This document shows positions 55,926 to 64,000 of a stretch of 64,000 bases of DNA, one piece after another. The DNA lies in contig OY970183.1 of the NCBI GenBank assembly GCA_963708155.1, forward strand, positions 2,604,001 through 2,668,000. The letters run 5' to 3'. This DNA comes from Methylovirgula sp963708155. GTDB taxonomy: Bacteria; Pseudomonadota; Alphaproteobacteria; Rhizobiales; Beijerinckiaceae. The notes under the pieces were generated by a model, which made no database searches, was not told the DNA's origin, and worked only from the letters and a program-made list of their open reading frames with translations. The position numbers and the translations under genes were made by a program. How positions within the stretch are numbered: the first letter of the stretch is position 1; each line of letters starts with the position of its first letter.

Positions 55926-56366
55926 ATGGAATATCTGCACACTATGGTCCGCGTGACGGACCTCGACCAATCACTCGACTTCTATTGCGGCAAGCTCGGC
56001 CTTGTCGAAATGAGCCGGATCGTGAACGACAAGGGCCGCTACACGCTGGTGTACCTCGCCGCGCCGGGCGATGCGGATGCGGCCACGAAGACCAAACGCC
56101 CGCTCGTCGAACTGACTTATAATTGGGATCCCGAGGTCTATACGGGCGGGCGCAACTTCGGCCATCTCGCCTTCGCCGTCGATGACATCTATGCGACATG
56201 CGCGAAGCTGCAAAAGGCGGGCGTAACGATCAACCGGCCACCGCGCGATGGCCACATGGCATTCATCCGCTCGCCGGACAATATTTCCATCGAGCTCCTG
56301 CAGAAGAGCGAGCCCAAACCGGCCGAGGAGCCGTGGAAATCCATGCCCAATGCGGGCGTGTGGTAG
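55926..56366 (+). CDS. gloA: lactoylglutathione lyase (glyoxalase I)
   Basis: 146 residues, VOC superfamily. It isomerises the methylglyoxal-glutathione hemithioacetal to lactoylglutathione. Metal ligands in the expected places: His in EYLHTMVRV, Glu in LVELTYNW, His in FGHLAFAV and Glu in SIELLQ. The size and spacing fit the nickel-type bacterial enzyme. The ATG at 55926 is used; the open frame starts at 55914. It diverges from the CDF gene. Confidence 0.92.
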   Translation: MEYLHTMVRVTDLDQSLDFYCGKLGLVEMSRIVNDKGRYTLVYLAAPGDADAATKTKRPLVELTYNWDPEVYTGGRNFGHLAFAVDDIYATCAKLQKAGVTINRPPRDGHMAFIRSPDNISIELLQKSEPKPAEEPWKSMPNAGVW

Positions 56367-56369
56367 GGG

Positions 56370-57095
56370 TCAGTCCTTCTTCGGCTTCGCGGTGCCGGAC
56401 TTCCTCGGCGGTTTCTCGGGCGTTTTGGCTGCGAGCGCCGCGACAGTGTCCGACTGATAGCCATAGGATTTGAAGCGCTCGACGGTGATGGCGATCTCCT
56501 CGTCCGGCAGGATGTGCGGGCGCCCGATGCTGCGGGCGATGACGTACATCTTCGCCAGCGTTTCAAGTTCCACCGCGCGCCACATCGCCTGGCCGAGGTC
56601 GCGCCCGGTGACGATCATGCCGTGTTGGCCGAGCAGGACGGCGTGGCGCTCGTGCAGCCCCTCGACCGCCAGATCGGAAAGTTCCTGCGTACCGTAGGGC
56701 GCATAGGCGGTGCAGCGCACGTTCGGGCCGCCGAAGGCGGCGATCATGTAATGCGCCGCCGGAATGTCCTCTCGCAGCATGGAGAGGGCGGTCGCATAGA
56801 CCGAATGGGTATGGACAACGGCGCCGTCCTCAGGCCGGGCGCGGAGGATGTCGAGGTGCATCCGCCATTCGCTCGACGGCTTGTGCGGCCCCGTCCAGGC
56901 CCCGTCATTCTGGCCGAAGGGCATCCGCGCGATCATTTCGGGTGTCAGCCGATCATAGGGGATGCCGCTCGGTGTGATCAGCATGGCATCGCCGGTGCGC
57001 ACCGAGAGATTTCCGGCAGTGCCCTGGTTCAGATTGAGCCGCTCCAGTTCGCGGCAAGCCTGAACCAGAGCATGTCGAAGCTTGGACTCAGACAT
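56370..57095 (-). CDS. class II aldolase/adducin family protein
   Basis: 241 residues. Zn-dependent sugar-phosphate aldolase or decarboxylase family (L-fuculose-phosphate aldolase type). It shows TAGNLSVR near the phosphate-binding N-terminus, the Zn site VVHTHSVYATALS and the third His in LLGQHGMIV. The C-terminus is Lys/Pro-rich. The substrate cannot be read from the sequence. The 3' end faces gloA four bases away. The ATG at 57095 is the first Met of the homologous part. Confidence 0.85.
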   Translation of the reverse strand: MSESKLRHALVQACRELERLNLNQGTAGNLSVRTGDAMLITPSGIPYDRLTPEMIARMPFGQNDGAWTGPHKPSSEWRMHLDILRARPEDGAVVHTHSVYATALSMLREDIPAAHYMIAAFGGPNVRCTAYAPYGTQELSDLAVEGLHERHAVLLGQHGMIVTGRDLGQAMWRAVELETLAKMYVIARSIGRPHILPDEEIAITVERFKSYGYQSDTVAALAAKTPEKPPRKSGTAKPKKD

Positions 57096-57704
57096 GAAAA
57101 GCATCTGCCCCGGTTACGAGTTCAAGAATTTTTGCGCAGTGCGAAACCTTGAAAGAGGTCATTCATTCCACCACCTGCAAACTATTGCGCTCCAGCCGCC
57201 CGGCTGATCTCGCCGTGCAATATACCGAAATCGATGCGATGCGGCACGCTTATGAGAAGCGCTATAATTTAGCGCGATTTTCCGCGCACGCGCCGAGGCG
57301 AAAATTAACGCTCATCGCGCTGCACACAAAACTGGGCATAAGATTCACCTCGCACAAATCAAAGATTGACTCGACAAATTCAAACTTCGGCGCATTCTGC
57401 GCGTCGGGGCTGATGCATGGTGCTGCAAGCACATTGCGCTTTTGATCGCTGCAGCGCGGGCATTGCCGAAATTTAATATTGCAATCTGATGACGACAGCG
57501 TGAACTCGCAACACGAAAGAATCGCGTTGCTGTCACGAGTTTGCCGAGTTCGAACGGCATTTGTCTTCGCGCCGCGGATGACGAAGAGTCGAGTTCAAGC
57601 GGCAATGAGCATCGAGATGCTTTCTAATTTTGAATGGGTCTAACGGCTGCGAGCGCGAGGGTAGCGTGATTGAGTTTGGCGTTGATACGGGAAAGGAGGC
57701 TTCG
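57096..57704. other. 610-base intergenic stretch
   Basis: A less GC-rich region between divergent genes. I see no supportable ORF, tRNA or repeat. Short ORFs on both strands lack ribosome sites and codon bias. Confidence 0.5.
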
Positions 57705-58079
57705 ATGTCGATCGACGAGATCGTTCACACTTGTTCGAACGAGCATATTGCGCGAGCGGCGGTGGCTTCCATCGGTGTTTCCTTTGCCTCGCGCGTCAAG
57801 TTCGCTGCCGATCTTCTGGGTGTCAGCGTCGGCGCCTTCACGGCAAAGACAGTGCGTGCCTTCGGCAAGGAAGCCAGCGCCGATGCGCGGCGCGAGGTGA
57901 TGCGCGCCATGATCCACAGCGATCAACCGATCCTGCGTGGACTCGAGGCGATCCTGGAGCGCGAGCTTGAAGATTTCGAGCTTGCTCGACCGGCAGGAAT
58001 GGCGCCCGGTCAAGCCGTCGCGGACCGGCGTCGCCAGGGACTGCTGCTATCCCTGACTTCGGCGCCTTCGCCGGGCTGA
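57705..58079 (+). CDS. conserved small helical protein of unknown function
   Basis: 124 residues, soluble: MSIDEIVHTCSNEHIARAAV, FAADLLGVSVGAFTAKTVRAF and LEAILERELEDFELARPAG. A strong ribosome site (AAAGGAGGCTTCG) precedes the ATG at 57705, so it is a real gene. It may be a small helical regulator, but I do not recognise a family. Its 3' end overlaps the opposing DUF934 gene by 70 bases. Confidence 0.7.
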   Translation: MSIDEIVHTCSNEHIARAAVASIGVSFASRVKFAADLLGVSVGAFTAKTVRAFGKEASADARREVMRAMIHSDQPILRGLEAILERELEDFELARPAGMAPGQAVADRRRQGLLLSLTSAPSPG

Positions 58080-58519
58080 TAGAAATGCGTCATCACCGGC
58101 TTGCGTCCGCTCTCCAGTAAGCCGAGCGTCACCGGATCGGTTATTTCAAGCGCGTCAAAGCCGCAACGCTCGTAAAGCTGCAGCTGATCGAAGAGAATGT
58201 CGCCGACGGCACGAAGCTCGCCGGCGAATTTGTAGCGATCGCGCAAAATCCGCGCCGTCGAATAGCCTCGGCCGTCTGTGTATTTCGGGAAAGCGACGGC
58301 AACCAGCGCCAATCGCGGCAGATCGGCGGCGATGGACTCGGCTGTCTCGCCCGGCTCCAGCAGGACGCCGAAGGCGATATTGCTGTCCCGTTTCGCCGGG
58401 GCCAGCCTTTGCCATTCGGCAAGGCTCAGCAGCACATGGCCTTCGCCTGGCAGCTCCTCGCTGGCGTCGAGGCGGCGCCAGGAATCGGTGACGAAGGTTC
58501 CGTTGCGATAAAGCGCCAT
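58010..58519 (-). CDS. DUF934 family protein (sulfite-reduction operon)
   Basis: 169 residues, cytoplasmic. The family is found beside cysI and cysH in alphaproteobacteria, and its exact role in assimilatory sulfur reduction is not settled. Seen: FPKYTDGRGYSTARILRDRY and FDALEIT. It follows cysH after three bases on the same strand, so it is the last gene of the operon. The C-terminus overlaps an opposing gene. Confidence 0.87.
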   Translation of the reverse strand: MALYRNGTFVTDSWRRLDASEELPGEGHVLLSLAEWQRLAPAKRDSNIAFGVLLEPGETAESIAADLPRLALVAVAFPKYTDGRGYSTARILRDRYKFAGELRAVGDILFDQLQLYERCGFDALEITDPVTLGLLESGRKPVMTHFYQPGEGAEVRDSSSPWRRRSATA

Positions 58520-58522
58520 GAT

Positions 58523-59260
58523 TTAAATATCCGCGCCGGCTTCGAGGACTGAGGGAATGTGGACGCCGCATTCGGTTTTGCCGCGGCCGCGCCAGCGTCC
58601 CGAGCGCGCGTCTTCGCCCGGCCGCACCGGCGAGGTGCAGGGAAGGCAGCCGATCGAGAGGAAGTTCTTCGCCACCAGCGGATGCTCCGGCAAATCGTGC
58701 TTCTCGAAATAGGCCTTAATGTCCGCCTGCGTCCAGGTTGCGAGCGGATTGAGCTTGATGCGCGGGCCGTCGCTCTCGAACAGAGGCAACGCCGCGCGGG
58801 TCGAAGCCTGGAAGCGTTTACGGCCGGTGATCCAGGCATCGTAATTCTTCAGCGCTTTCGCTAACGGTTCCACCTTGCGGATGGCGCAGCAGCGGTCCGG
58901 ATCGCTCGACCAGAGAAAGGTCTCCGAGTCTTCCTTGGCAAGCTCTTCCGCGTCGGGCTTCAGCGTGACGACATTCGTCAGCCCAAGCCGGGCAACGAGC
59001 GAGTCGCGATAGGCGAGCGTTTCCGGAAAGAGATGCAACGTGTCGAGGAAAAGAACTGGCGTCGTCTTGTCGATCTCGGCGACCATGTGCAGGAGAATGG
59101 CGGAATCGGCGCCGAAGCTCGAGACAAGCGCGATCCGCCCGGTGAACAGATCTTCGATGACGAGGCGCAGCAGTTTCTCGGCCCCCAGCGCGTAAAACCT
59201 GTCCGAGAGGCGCGAGGCCGCGATCTGATCGCCGAACAACGGTGCCTCAAGCGCGCTCAT
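58523..59260 (-). CDS. cysH: phosphoadenylyl/adenylyl-sulfate reductase CysH (4Fe-4S type)
   Basis: 245 residues. It reduces (phospho)adenylyl sulfate to sulfite using thioredoxin. The nucleotide-binding motif is VSSFGADSAILLH. The paired cysteines DRCCAIRK and CLPCTSP (CC...CxxC) mark the 4Fe-4S cluster of the APS-reductase branch, so APS is the likely substrate. The catalytic Cys is in TECGVHIP. The frame extends upstream to 59467, but the ATG at 59260 is correct and overlaps cysI by 14 bases, suggesting translational coupling. Confidence 0.93.
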   Translation of the reverse strand: MSALEAPLFGDQIAASRLSDRFYALGAEKLLRLVIEDLFTGRIALVSSFGADSAILLHMVAEIDKTTPVLFLDTLHLFPETLAYRDSLVARLGLTNVVTLKPDAEELAKEDSETFLWSSDPDRCCAIRKVEPLAKALKNYDAWITGRKRFQASTRAALPLFESDGPRIKLNPLATWTQADIKAYFEKHDLPEHPLVAKNFLSIGCLPCTSPVRPGEDARSGRWRGRGKTECGVHIPSVLEAGADI

Positions 59261-60905
59261 AGAGAGCTTCCTTGAACGGGGCGGCGCCGACACGCCGATA
59301 GGCGGTGAGGAAGTCCTCGTCGCGGTTTTCGCGAACCCGGAGATAGGTTTCGACGATGGCTTCGATCGCATCGACGACGGTTTCGCTCGAGAAGCCGGGT
59401 CCAAGAACTTCGCCGATCGTGCAATTTTCGTCGGCTGCGCCGCCGAGGGTGATCTGATAGGATTCAATGCCCTTCTTTTCCAGGCCGAGAATGCCGATGT
59501 GGCCGACGTGATGATGGCCGCAGGCGTTGATGCAGCCGGATATGTTGATGTTCAGCCTGCCTATCTCCGCGGCGCGGCCATTATAGCCAAAGCGCTCGGA
59601 GATACGCTGCGCGATCGGGATCGAGCGCGCCGTTGCGAGCGCGCAATAATCAAGGCCGGGGCAGGAGATAATATCGGTCACGAGGCCGATATTGGCCGTG
59701 GCGAGACCGGAGTCCTTCAGCCGGTCGTAAAGTGCCGGCAGATCATCGAGCGCGACATGCGGCAGGACGAGATTTTGCTCGTGCGCGACGCGAATTTCGC
59801 CATGCGCGTAGGTCTCCGCGAGAGCGGCCGCCGCTTCCATCTGCTCGGCCGTCATGTCGCCGGGAATACCGCCAATCGGCTTTAGCGAGATCGAGACGAC
59901 GCCATAGCCCGGCACTTTATGCGCGACGACATTTTGCGCGGCAAAATGCGCGAAGTCAGCGTCCTGCGCCCGGCGCGCCTCGAAATTTTGCGCCGGCACC
60001 GGCCGGGGTGGCAGGTCGGGCAGGGCGAAATAGCTTTTGAATCGGTCGACGATTTCCGGGGTCAGGACAAGGTCCGGGTCGCGGCTGCGCGCGAATTCGG
60101 CCTCGACTTCGTCGCGGATCGCCTCCGCTCCCTTTTCGTGGACGAGGATTTTGATGCGCGCTTTATATTTGTTGTCGCGCCGGCCTTCGAGATTGTACAC
60201 GCGCAGGATCGCGGCGGTGTAATTCAGAAGGTCCGCCTTCGGCACGAAGTCGCGGATCTTGTGCGCGACGAAGGGCGAGCGGCCGAGTCCGCCACCGACA
60301 TAGGCGGCAAAGCCGATCTCACCGTCCGCGTTGCGGACAATGTGGTAACCGATGTCATGCACCTTGACCGCGGCGCGATCGTGCGGCGCGCCGGCGATCG
60401 CGATCTTGAATTTGCGCGGCAGGAACGAGAATTCGGGATGCAGCGACGACCACTGGCGCAGCAGTTCGCAATAGGGACGCGGGTCCTCGATCTCATCGGC
60501 GGCCGCGCCGGCGAACTGGTCGGCCGTGATATTGCGAATGCAATTGCCCGAGGTCTGGATGGCGTGCATCTCGACGCTGGCGAGTTCGTTCAGGATGTCC
60601 GGGCAGTCGGCGAGCGCCGGCCAGTTGAACTGGATGTTCTGCCGCGTCGTGAAATGGCCATAGCCCTTGTCATAGCGGCGGGCGATATGGGCGAGCTTGC
60701 GCAATTGGCGCGGCGACAGCGTGCCGTAGGGGATCGCGACGCGCAGCATATAGGCATGCAATTGTAGATAGACGCCATTCATCAGCCGCAGGGGGCGGAA
60801 CTGGTCCTCGGTCAGATCGCCGGCGAGACGGCGCGCAACCTGGTCCCTGAATTGCGCGACACGTTCCGCGACGAAACCAGCGTCGAAGTCATCGTAACGA
60901 TACAT
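59247..60905 (-). CDS. cysI: sulfite reductase hemoprotein subunit (CysI-like)
   Basis: 552 residues, siroheme-4Fe-4S enzyme that reduces sulfite to sulfide for cysteine synthesis. Cluster cysteines: SCPGLDYC and NISGCINACGHHHVGH (C-x5-C and C-x3-C). The N-terminal ferrite-binding segments YGTLSPRQLRKLAHIARRYD and GHFTTRQNIQFNWP are typical of sulfite/nitrite reductases. A nitrite reductase cannot be ruled out from sequence alone, but the cysH, DUF934 and DUF2849 neighbours favour sulfite. Confidence 0.93.
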   Translation of the reverse strand: MYRYDDFDAGFVAERVAQFRDQVARRLAGDLTEDQFRPLRLMNGVYLQLHAYMLRVAIPYGTLSPRQLRKLAHIARRYDKGYGHFTTRQNIQFNWPALADCPDILNELASVEMHAIQTSGNCIRNITADQFAGAAADEIEDPRPYCELLRQWSSLHPEFSFLPRKFKIAIAGAPHDRAAVKVHDIGYHIVRNADGEIGFAAYVGGGLGRSPFVAHKIRDFVPKADLLNYTAAILRVYNLEGRRDNKYKARIKILVHEKGAEAIRDEVEAEFARSRDPDLVLTPEIVDRFKSYFALPDLPPRPVPAQNFEARRAQDADFAHFAAQNVVAHKVPGYGVVSISLKPIGGIPGDMTAEQMEAAAALAETYAHGEIRVAHEQNLVLPHVALDDLPALYDRLKDSGLATANIGLVTDIISCPGLDYCALATARSIPIAQRISERFGYNGRAAEIGRLNINISGCINACGHHHVGHIGILGLEKKGIESYQITLGGAADENCTIGEVLGPGFSSETVVDAIEAIVETYLRVRENRDEDFLTAYRRVGAAPFKEALYERA

Positions 60906-60906
60906 T

Positions 60907-61200
60907 TCACCTCCGCGCCGCTGCTGCGGGCGATGTCTTGAAGGCGACGGTCGGTCCAAGCTCGCGAATGGCATTCCGCAGGCTGACCGCATGCAGCCCA
61001 TCGGCGCTTTGCGCAACCGGTACGGCAAAGGCGTCGATCACCTTGCTGGCGGCGATCGCTTCCTTGGCCTGATCCAGTCCGGCCTGCACGTTTTCAGACT
61101 CGAAAAGCCTGGCGCCGGCCAGCGACTTTACCCAATTACCTTGCGAATCGAGGTAGACAACCGTGCCATCGGTCAGGCGATTGGCTGAAACGACTTGCAT
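60907..61200 (-). CDS. DUF2849 family protein
   Basis: 97 residues: MQVVSANRLTDGTVVYLD, WVKSLAGARLF and VIDAFAVPV. The family stands first in the alphaproteobacterial cysI operon and its function is unknown. It ends one base before cysI. The frame could start further out at a TTG (61218), but the ATG at 61200 fits the family. The sequence from 61201 to 61359 holds divergent promoters for this operon and dedA. Confidence 0.87.
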   Translation of the reverse strand: MQVVSANRLTDGTVVYLDSQGNWVKSLAGARLFESENVQAGLDQAKEAIAASKVIDAFAVPVAQSADGLHAVSLRNAIRELGPTVAFKTSPAAAARR

Positions 61201-61359
61201 GAGGCTGCGTTTTCCCAAAAAAGCTCACAAGCGAGCTTGGATATAGGTCAAGTCCCTGCATTTCGCCAGAAATATGTGGAATTAATGTATATATAACAGC
61301 CTTCTGCGGTGAAATCATGAACGTGATAGACGATGCAGGGGTTGTGTTGAGGAGGTCTG

Positions 61360-62028
61360 TTGTTTTTCGGGATTGATGTCCACCCTTTGATCGCCCGGCA
61401 TGGCTATGCCGTAGTCTTCATCGTGGTGTTGCTGGAGGGCGCGGGCTCGCCGTTACCGGGCGAGACGGCGCTGGTGTTGGCCGCGGTCTATGCCGGGGCG
61501 ACTGGTCGCCTGGATATCGCCACGGTCCTGCTCGTCGCCATCGCCGGCGGCATCATTGGCGGAACGGGCGGCTACTGGATCGGGCGCGGTGCCGGCACCG
61601 AATTCCTGCGCAGATACGGCAGGTGGATCGGGTTGACGGAAAACCGGCTGGCGCTCGGGCGGCATCTGTTTCAAAGCCACGGCGGCAAGATCGTCTTTTT
61701 CGGCCGCTTTGTGGCCGTTCTGCGTGTCGTCGCGGCGCTGCTGGCCGGACTCAACCATTATGACTTCCGGCTGTTCTTCCTGTTCAACGCCGCCGGTGTC
61801 GTCGCCTGGGCGGTTATCATGGGCCTGGGCGGCTATTTCTTCGGCGATGCAATGACGCGGGTCAGCGGCCCGCTGGGGATCCTGGGCCTCGCATTCGCGC
61901 TTGGCGTCATCCTCGCTTTTTTCATCGTCCTGCGCCAGCAGGAACGGAAATTCGAGAGCCGGCTATCTGACGAGGCTCTGGCTGAAGCCAAAGGCGCGCC
62001 CGAGCTCGAATCGACAGATCATTTGTGA
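61360..62028 (+). CDS. DedA family membrane protein (SNARE-associated)
   Basis: 222 residues, 4-5 TM helices. DedA proteins help with lipid carrier flipping and envelope homeostasis. Signatures: FIVVLLEGAGSPLPGE, GYWIGRGAGTEFL and FFGRFVAVLRVVAALLAG. The start is a TTG at 61360 with GGAGG five bases upstream, a strong ribosome site, so TTG is probably correct. The C-terminal tail is charged and unrelated to the domain. Confidence 0.9.
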   Translation: MFFGIDVHPLIARHGYAVVFIVVLLEGAGSPLPGETALVLAAVYAGATGRLDIATVLLVAIAGGIIGGTGGYWIGRGAGTEFLRRYGRWIGLTENRLALGRHLFQSHGGKIVFFGRFVAVLRVVAALLAGLNHYDFRLFFLFNAAGVVAWAVIMGLGGYFFGDAMTRVSGPLGILGLAFALGVILAFFIVLRQQERKFESRLSDEALAEAKGAPELESTDHL

Positions 62029-62095
62029 GCGCGCGAGCGCGGGAACAGACGCCATGCAAACGCGTTCGCCCTTGAAATGAACAAGGGAGAAGCCG

Positions 62096-62374
62096 ATGCC
62101 CGGTCTCAAGCGATGGGCTTTCTTGCCGCTCGGCGCGGCGCTCGCGCTCGCGCCCGCTGCGGTTTTCGCGCAAAGCCCCGGCGCTGCCGCCAAGCCCAAT
62201 ACGACTATTCCAGAAAAGCAGCATATCGGGCCGGTCGATCCGCCAGCCAATGGCGTCATTAAGCCGAAAAGCGACACCGATCCGGCTATGGCCAAGAAGC
62301 CGCCGCCGCAGAGCCCGGCAGAGACGCCGGTCATTCCGCCCGCCGAGACGCAGGGTGGCCAGGAGGCGAAGTAG
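62096..62374 (+). CDS. small Pro-rich secreted protein of unknown function
   Basis: 92 residues: a signal peptide (MPGLKRWAFLPLGAALALAPAAVFA), then a Pro-, Lys- and Ala-rich mature part (KPPPQSPAETPVIPPAET). It has no recognisable domain and is probably disordered in the periplasm. GGGAGAAG precedes the ATG. It may be cotranscribed with the DedA gene 67 bases away. Confidence 0.62.
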   Translation: MPGLKRWAFLPLGAALALAPAAVFAQSPGAAAKPNTTIPEKQHIGPVDPPANGVIKPKSDTDPAMAKKPPPQSPAETPVIPPAETQGGQEAK

Positions 62375-62389
62375 GGTCTCGAGGCGCTT

Positions 62390-63752
62390 CTAGGCTGCAG
62401 AGCCGAAGAGATCGTAGGCGTCTGCACGCTCGATCTTGACGGAGACGATATCGCCGGGGCGTAGCGGGCGGCGGCTGGCGATATGCACCTTGCCGTCGAT
62501 TTCGGGCGCATCGGCCTTGCTGCGGCCGATCGCCACCGTCGGGCCAGCCTCGTCGACGATAACCTGCATGTGCCGGCCAACCTTGCGCTTGAGCAGATTG
62601 GCGCTGATCGCCTGCTGATGCTGCATGAAGCGGCGATAGCGGCTCTCCGCGATTTCCGCAGGTACGACGGGCAGGCCGAGATCGTTGGCTGGCGCCCCCG
62701 CGACGGGCTCATATTTGAAGGCGCCGACCCGGTCGAGCCGCGCTTCTTCCAGCCAGCGCAAGCAGATAGTCGAAATCCTCCTCCGTTTCGCCGGGAAAGC
62801 CGACGATGAAGGTCGAGCGTAGCGCCAGATCGGGGCAGGCGTTGCGCCATTCCCTGATTCGATCGAGCGTCTTTGTCTGATCGCCGGGACGGCGCATGGC
62901 CTTCAACACCTTTGGGCTCGCGTGCTGAAAAGGGATATCGAGATAAGGTAGAATCTTGCCATCGGCCATCAGGCCGATGACCTCGTCGATGTGCGGATAG
63001 GGGTAGACATAATGCAGCCGCACCCAAGCGCCGAGACTGCCGAGCTCGCGCGCTAGGTCGATGAACTTGGCGCGCACCTGCCGGTCGCCAAGCGGGCCGG
63101 CAAGCGTGCTTTCCGCATAGCGCAGGTCGAGCCCGTAGGCGCCGGTATCCTGCGAAATGACCAGCAGCTCCTTGACGCCCGCGGCGACGAGCTTTTCCGC
63201 TTCGCGCAACACCTCGGCGGCGGGCCGCGAGACGAGATCGCCGCGCAATCTCGGGATGATGCAGAAGGAGCAGCGATTGTTGCAGCCCTCGGAGATCTTC
63301 AGATAGGCGTAATGACGCGGCGTCAGCTTGACGCCCTGTGCCGGCACGAGGTCGAGGAACGGATCGTGCGGCGCCGCCACCGCTTCGTGAACGGCCGCGA
63401 CGACGCTTTCGTAGGCTTGAGGGCCACTGATCGAAAGCACGTCCGGATAAGCGGCGCGGATTGTCTCGGATTGCGATGCTGCGCCCATGCAGCCGGTGAC
63501 GATCACCTTGCCATTTTCCTTGAGCGCCGAGCCGATGGCGGCCAGCGATTCGGCCTTGGCGCTGTCGAGAAAGCCGCAGGTGTTGACGATCACGGCATCG
63601 GCGCCGGCATGGCTGCGGGTCAGCTCATAGCCTTCGGCGCGCAGCCGGGTGATGATTCGCTCGCTGTCGACGAGTGCTTTGGGGCAGCCGAGCGAGACGA
63701 AGGAAATTTTGGGCGGATTGGTCGTTTCCGCCGCGAGTGGGTCGGTTGTCAT
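62390..63752 (-). CDS. rimO: ribosomal protein S12 methylthiotransferase RimO (one frameshift)
   Basis: 453 residues after correction. Radical-SAM enzyme that methylthiolates Asp of ribosomal protein S12. N-terminal UPF0004 domain: KISFVSLGCPKALVDSERI, VIVNTCGF and VTGCMGA. The radical-SAM cluster is CNNRCSFC, and the C-terminal TRAM domain ends the protein. The frame shifts near 62757-62764: DFDYLL is in one frame and RWLEEARLDRVGAFKY in the next. Removing one base (coding strand CTGCTTGCGCTGG) repairs it. The ATG at 63752 starts the homologous part. Confidence 0.9.
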
Positions 63753-63831
63753 CGGCGTCGATTGCCATGTCCGGACCCTCGCCGCAAGCCGCACGCAGCG
63801 GGTAGGGCAAAAGGGCATGCAAGACAAAGAA

Positions 63832-63858
63832 AAAACCCGGCCGCGAGGGCCGGGTTTT
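63832..63858 (-). terminator. Rho-independent terminator of the outer-membrane protein gene
   Basis: 11-bp stem AAAACCCGGCC (63832-63842) with GGCCGGGTTTT (63848-63858) and a five-base loop. On the minus strand it runs into TTTTTT. Confidence 0.85.
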
Positions 63859-63883
63859 CAGGATTTCATGGAGACGATCGGTC

Positions 63884-64000
63884 TCAGTACTTCGAAACGA
63901 TCGGCGCCGGGGGCGCGAACATGTCGAACTTATACGAGAAGCCGGCCTGCACGCGGTTATCGCGGACGTGCGTCGAGATAACATCGCCAGTCACGACGGG
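63884..64000 (-). CDS. outer-membrane beta-barrel protein (C-terminus, partial)
   Basis: Only the last 38 residues are in the window: VISTHVRDNRVQAGFSYKF, then DMFAPPAPIVSKY and a TGA stop. The NRVQAGFSYKF strand with terminal aromatic residues is typical of Rhizobiales outer-membrane immunogenic barrel proteins (Omp25/Omp31 type). The gene continues beyond position 64000. The short C-terminal APPAPIVSKY tail follows the last strand. Confidence 0.75.
   Translation of the reverse strand, partial: PVVTGDVISTHVRDNRVQAGFSYKFDMFAPPAPIVSKY

Overview
The window is a stretch of GC-rich chromosome from an alphaproteobacterium of the order Rhizobiales (Hyphomicrobiales). A family in the Beijerinckiaceae/Methylocystaceae neighbourhood is my best guess, but it is not proven. 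The evidence is a MucR/Ros regulator, a phasin, a ClpS-ClpA pair, DivJ- and PleC-like cell-cycle kinases, a FeuPQ-like two-component system next to a ccmIEFH operon, degP, glnE, and the DUF2849-cysI-cysH-DUF934 sulfur operon. A formate-tetrahydrofolate ligase fits one-carbon metabolism but does not prove methylotrophy. No CRISPR array, prophage, transposase or RNA gene was recognised.

Region by region. 0-9.6 kb: J-domain membrane protein, D,D-carboxypeptidase, phasin, clpS-clpA, HIT hydrolase, FemAB-like acetyltransferase, lipoprotein hydrolase. 9.6-16.5 kb: small secreted protein, ParB-like protein, a DivJ-like kinase overlapping a peptidoglycan-binding membrane protein, DUF5330, SufE, MucR and an acidic membrane protein. 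16.6-29.1 kb: iron-type superoxide dismutase, MurJ, formate-THF ligase, M20 peptidase, Pit phosphate transporter, DUF1491, a DUF1214/DUF1254 pair, PBP1A and a YcgN-type protein. 29.3-32.5 kb: TadG (VWA domain) with a convergent TadE pair, the least GC-rich genes here. 32.7-53 kb: an envelope and cell-cycle supercluster running PepSY-like protein, FeuP, FeuQ, CcmI-E-F-H, DegP, response regulator, AI-2E-type permease, histidine kinase, GlnE, then the opposing PleC-like kinase and PepN. 53-64 kb: MFS and CDF transporters, glyoxalase I, class II aldolase, assimilatory sulfate reduction operon, DedA, RimO, and the C-terminus of an outer-membrane barrel protein cut by the window edge.

Two structural observations stand out. 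First, seven otherwise well-conserved genes carry about fifteen single-base frameshifts (clpA, the FemAB-like gene, feuQ, ccmF, degP, glnE, rimO). Ten of them lie in a 2.9 kb stretch covering ccmF and degP. The reading resumes with conserved protein on the far side each time, so sequence error is the most likely cause, but this should be tested. Second, an AI-2E-family permease gene sits between a response regulator and its histidine kinase. A second, diverged copy of the regulator's 3' end is left immediately upstream of the kinase, which looks like the scar of an insertion into a formerly overlapping gene pair.

Much of the window serves the envelope and its surveillance: peptidoglycan synthesis (PBP1A, MurJ, carboxypeptidase, PG-binding protein), periplasmic quality control (DegP), cytochrome c maturation, and two sensor systems that flank these genes.
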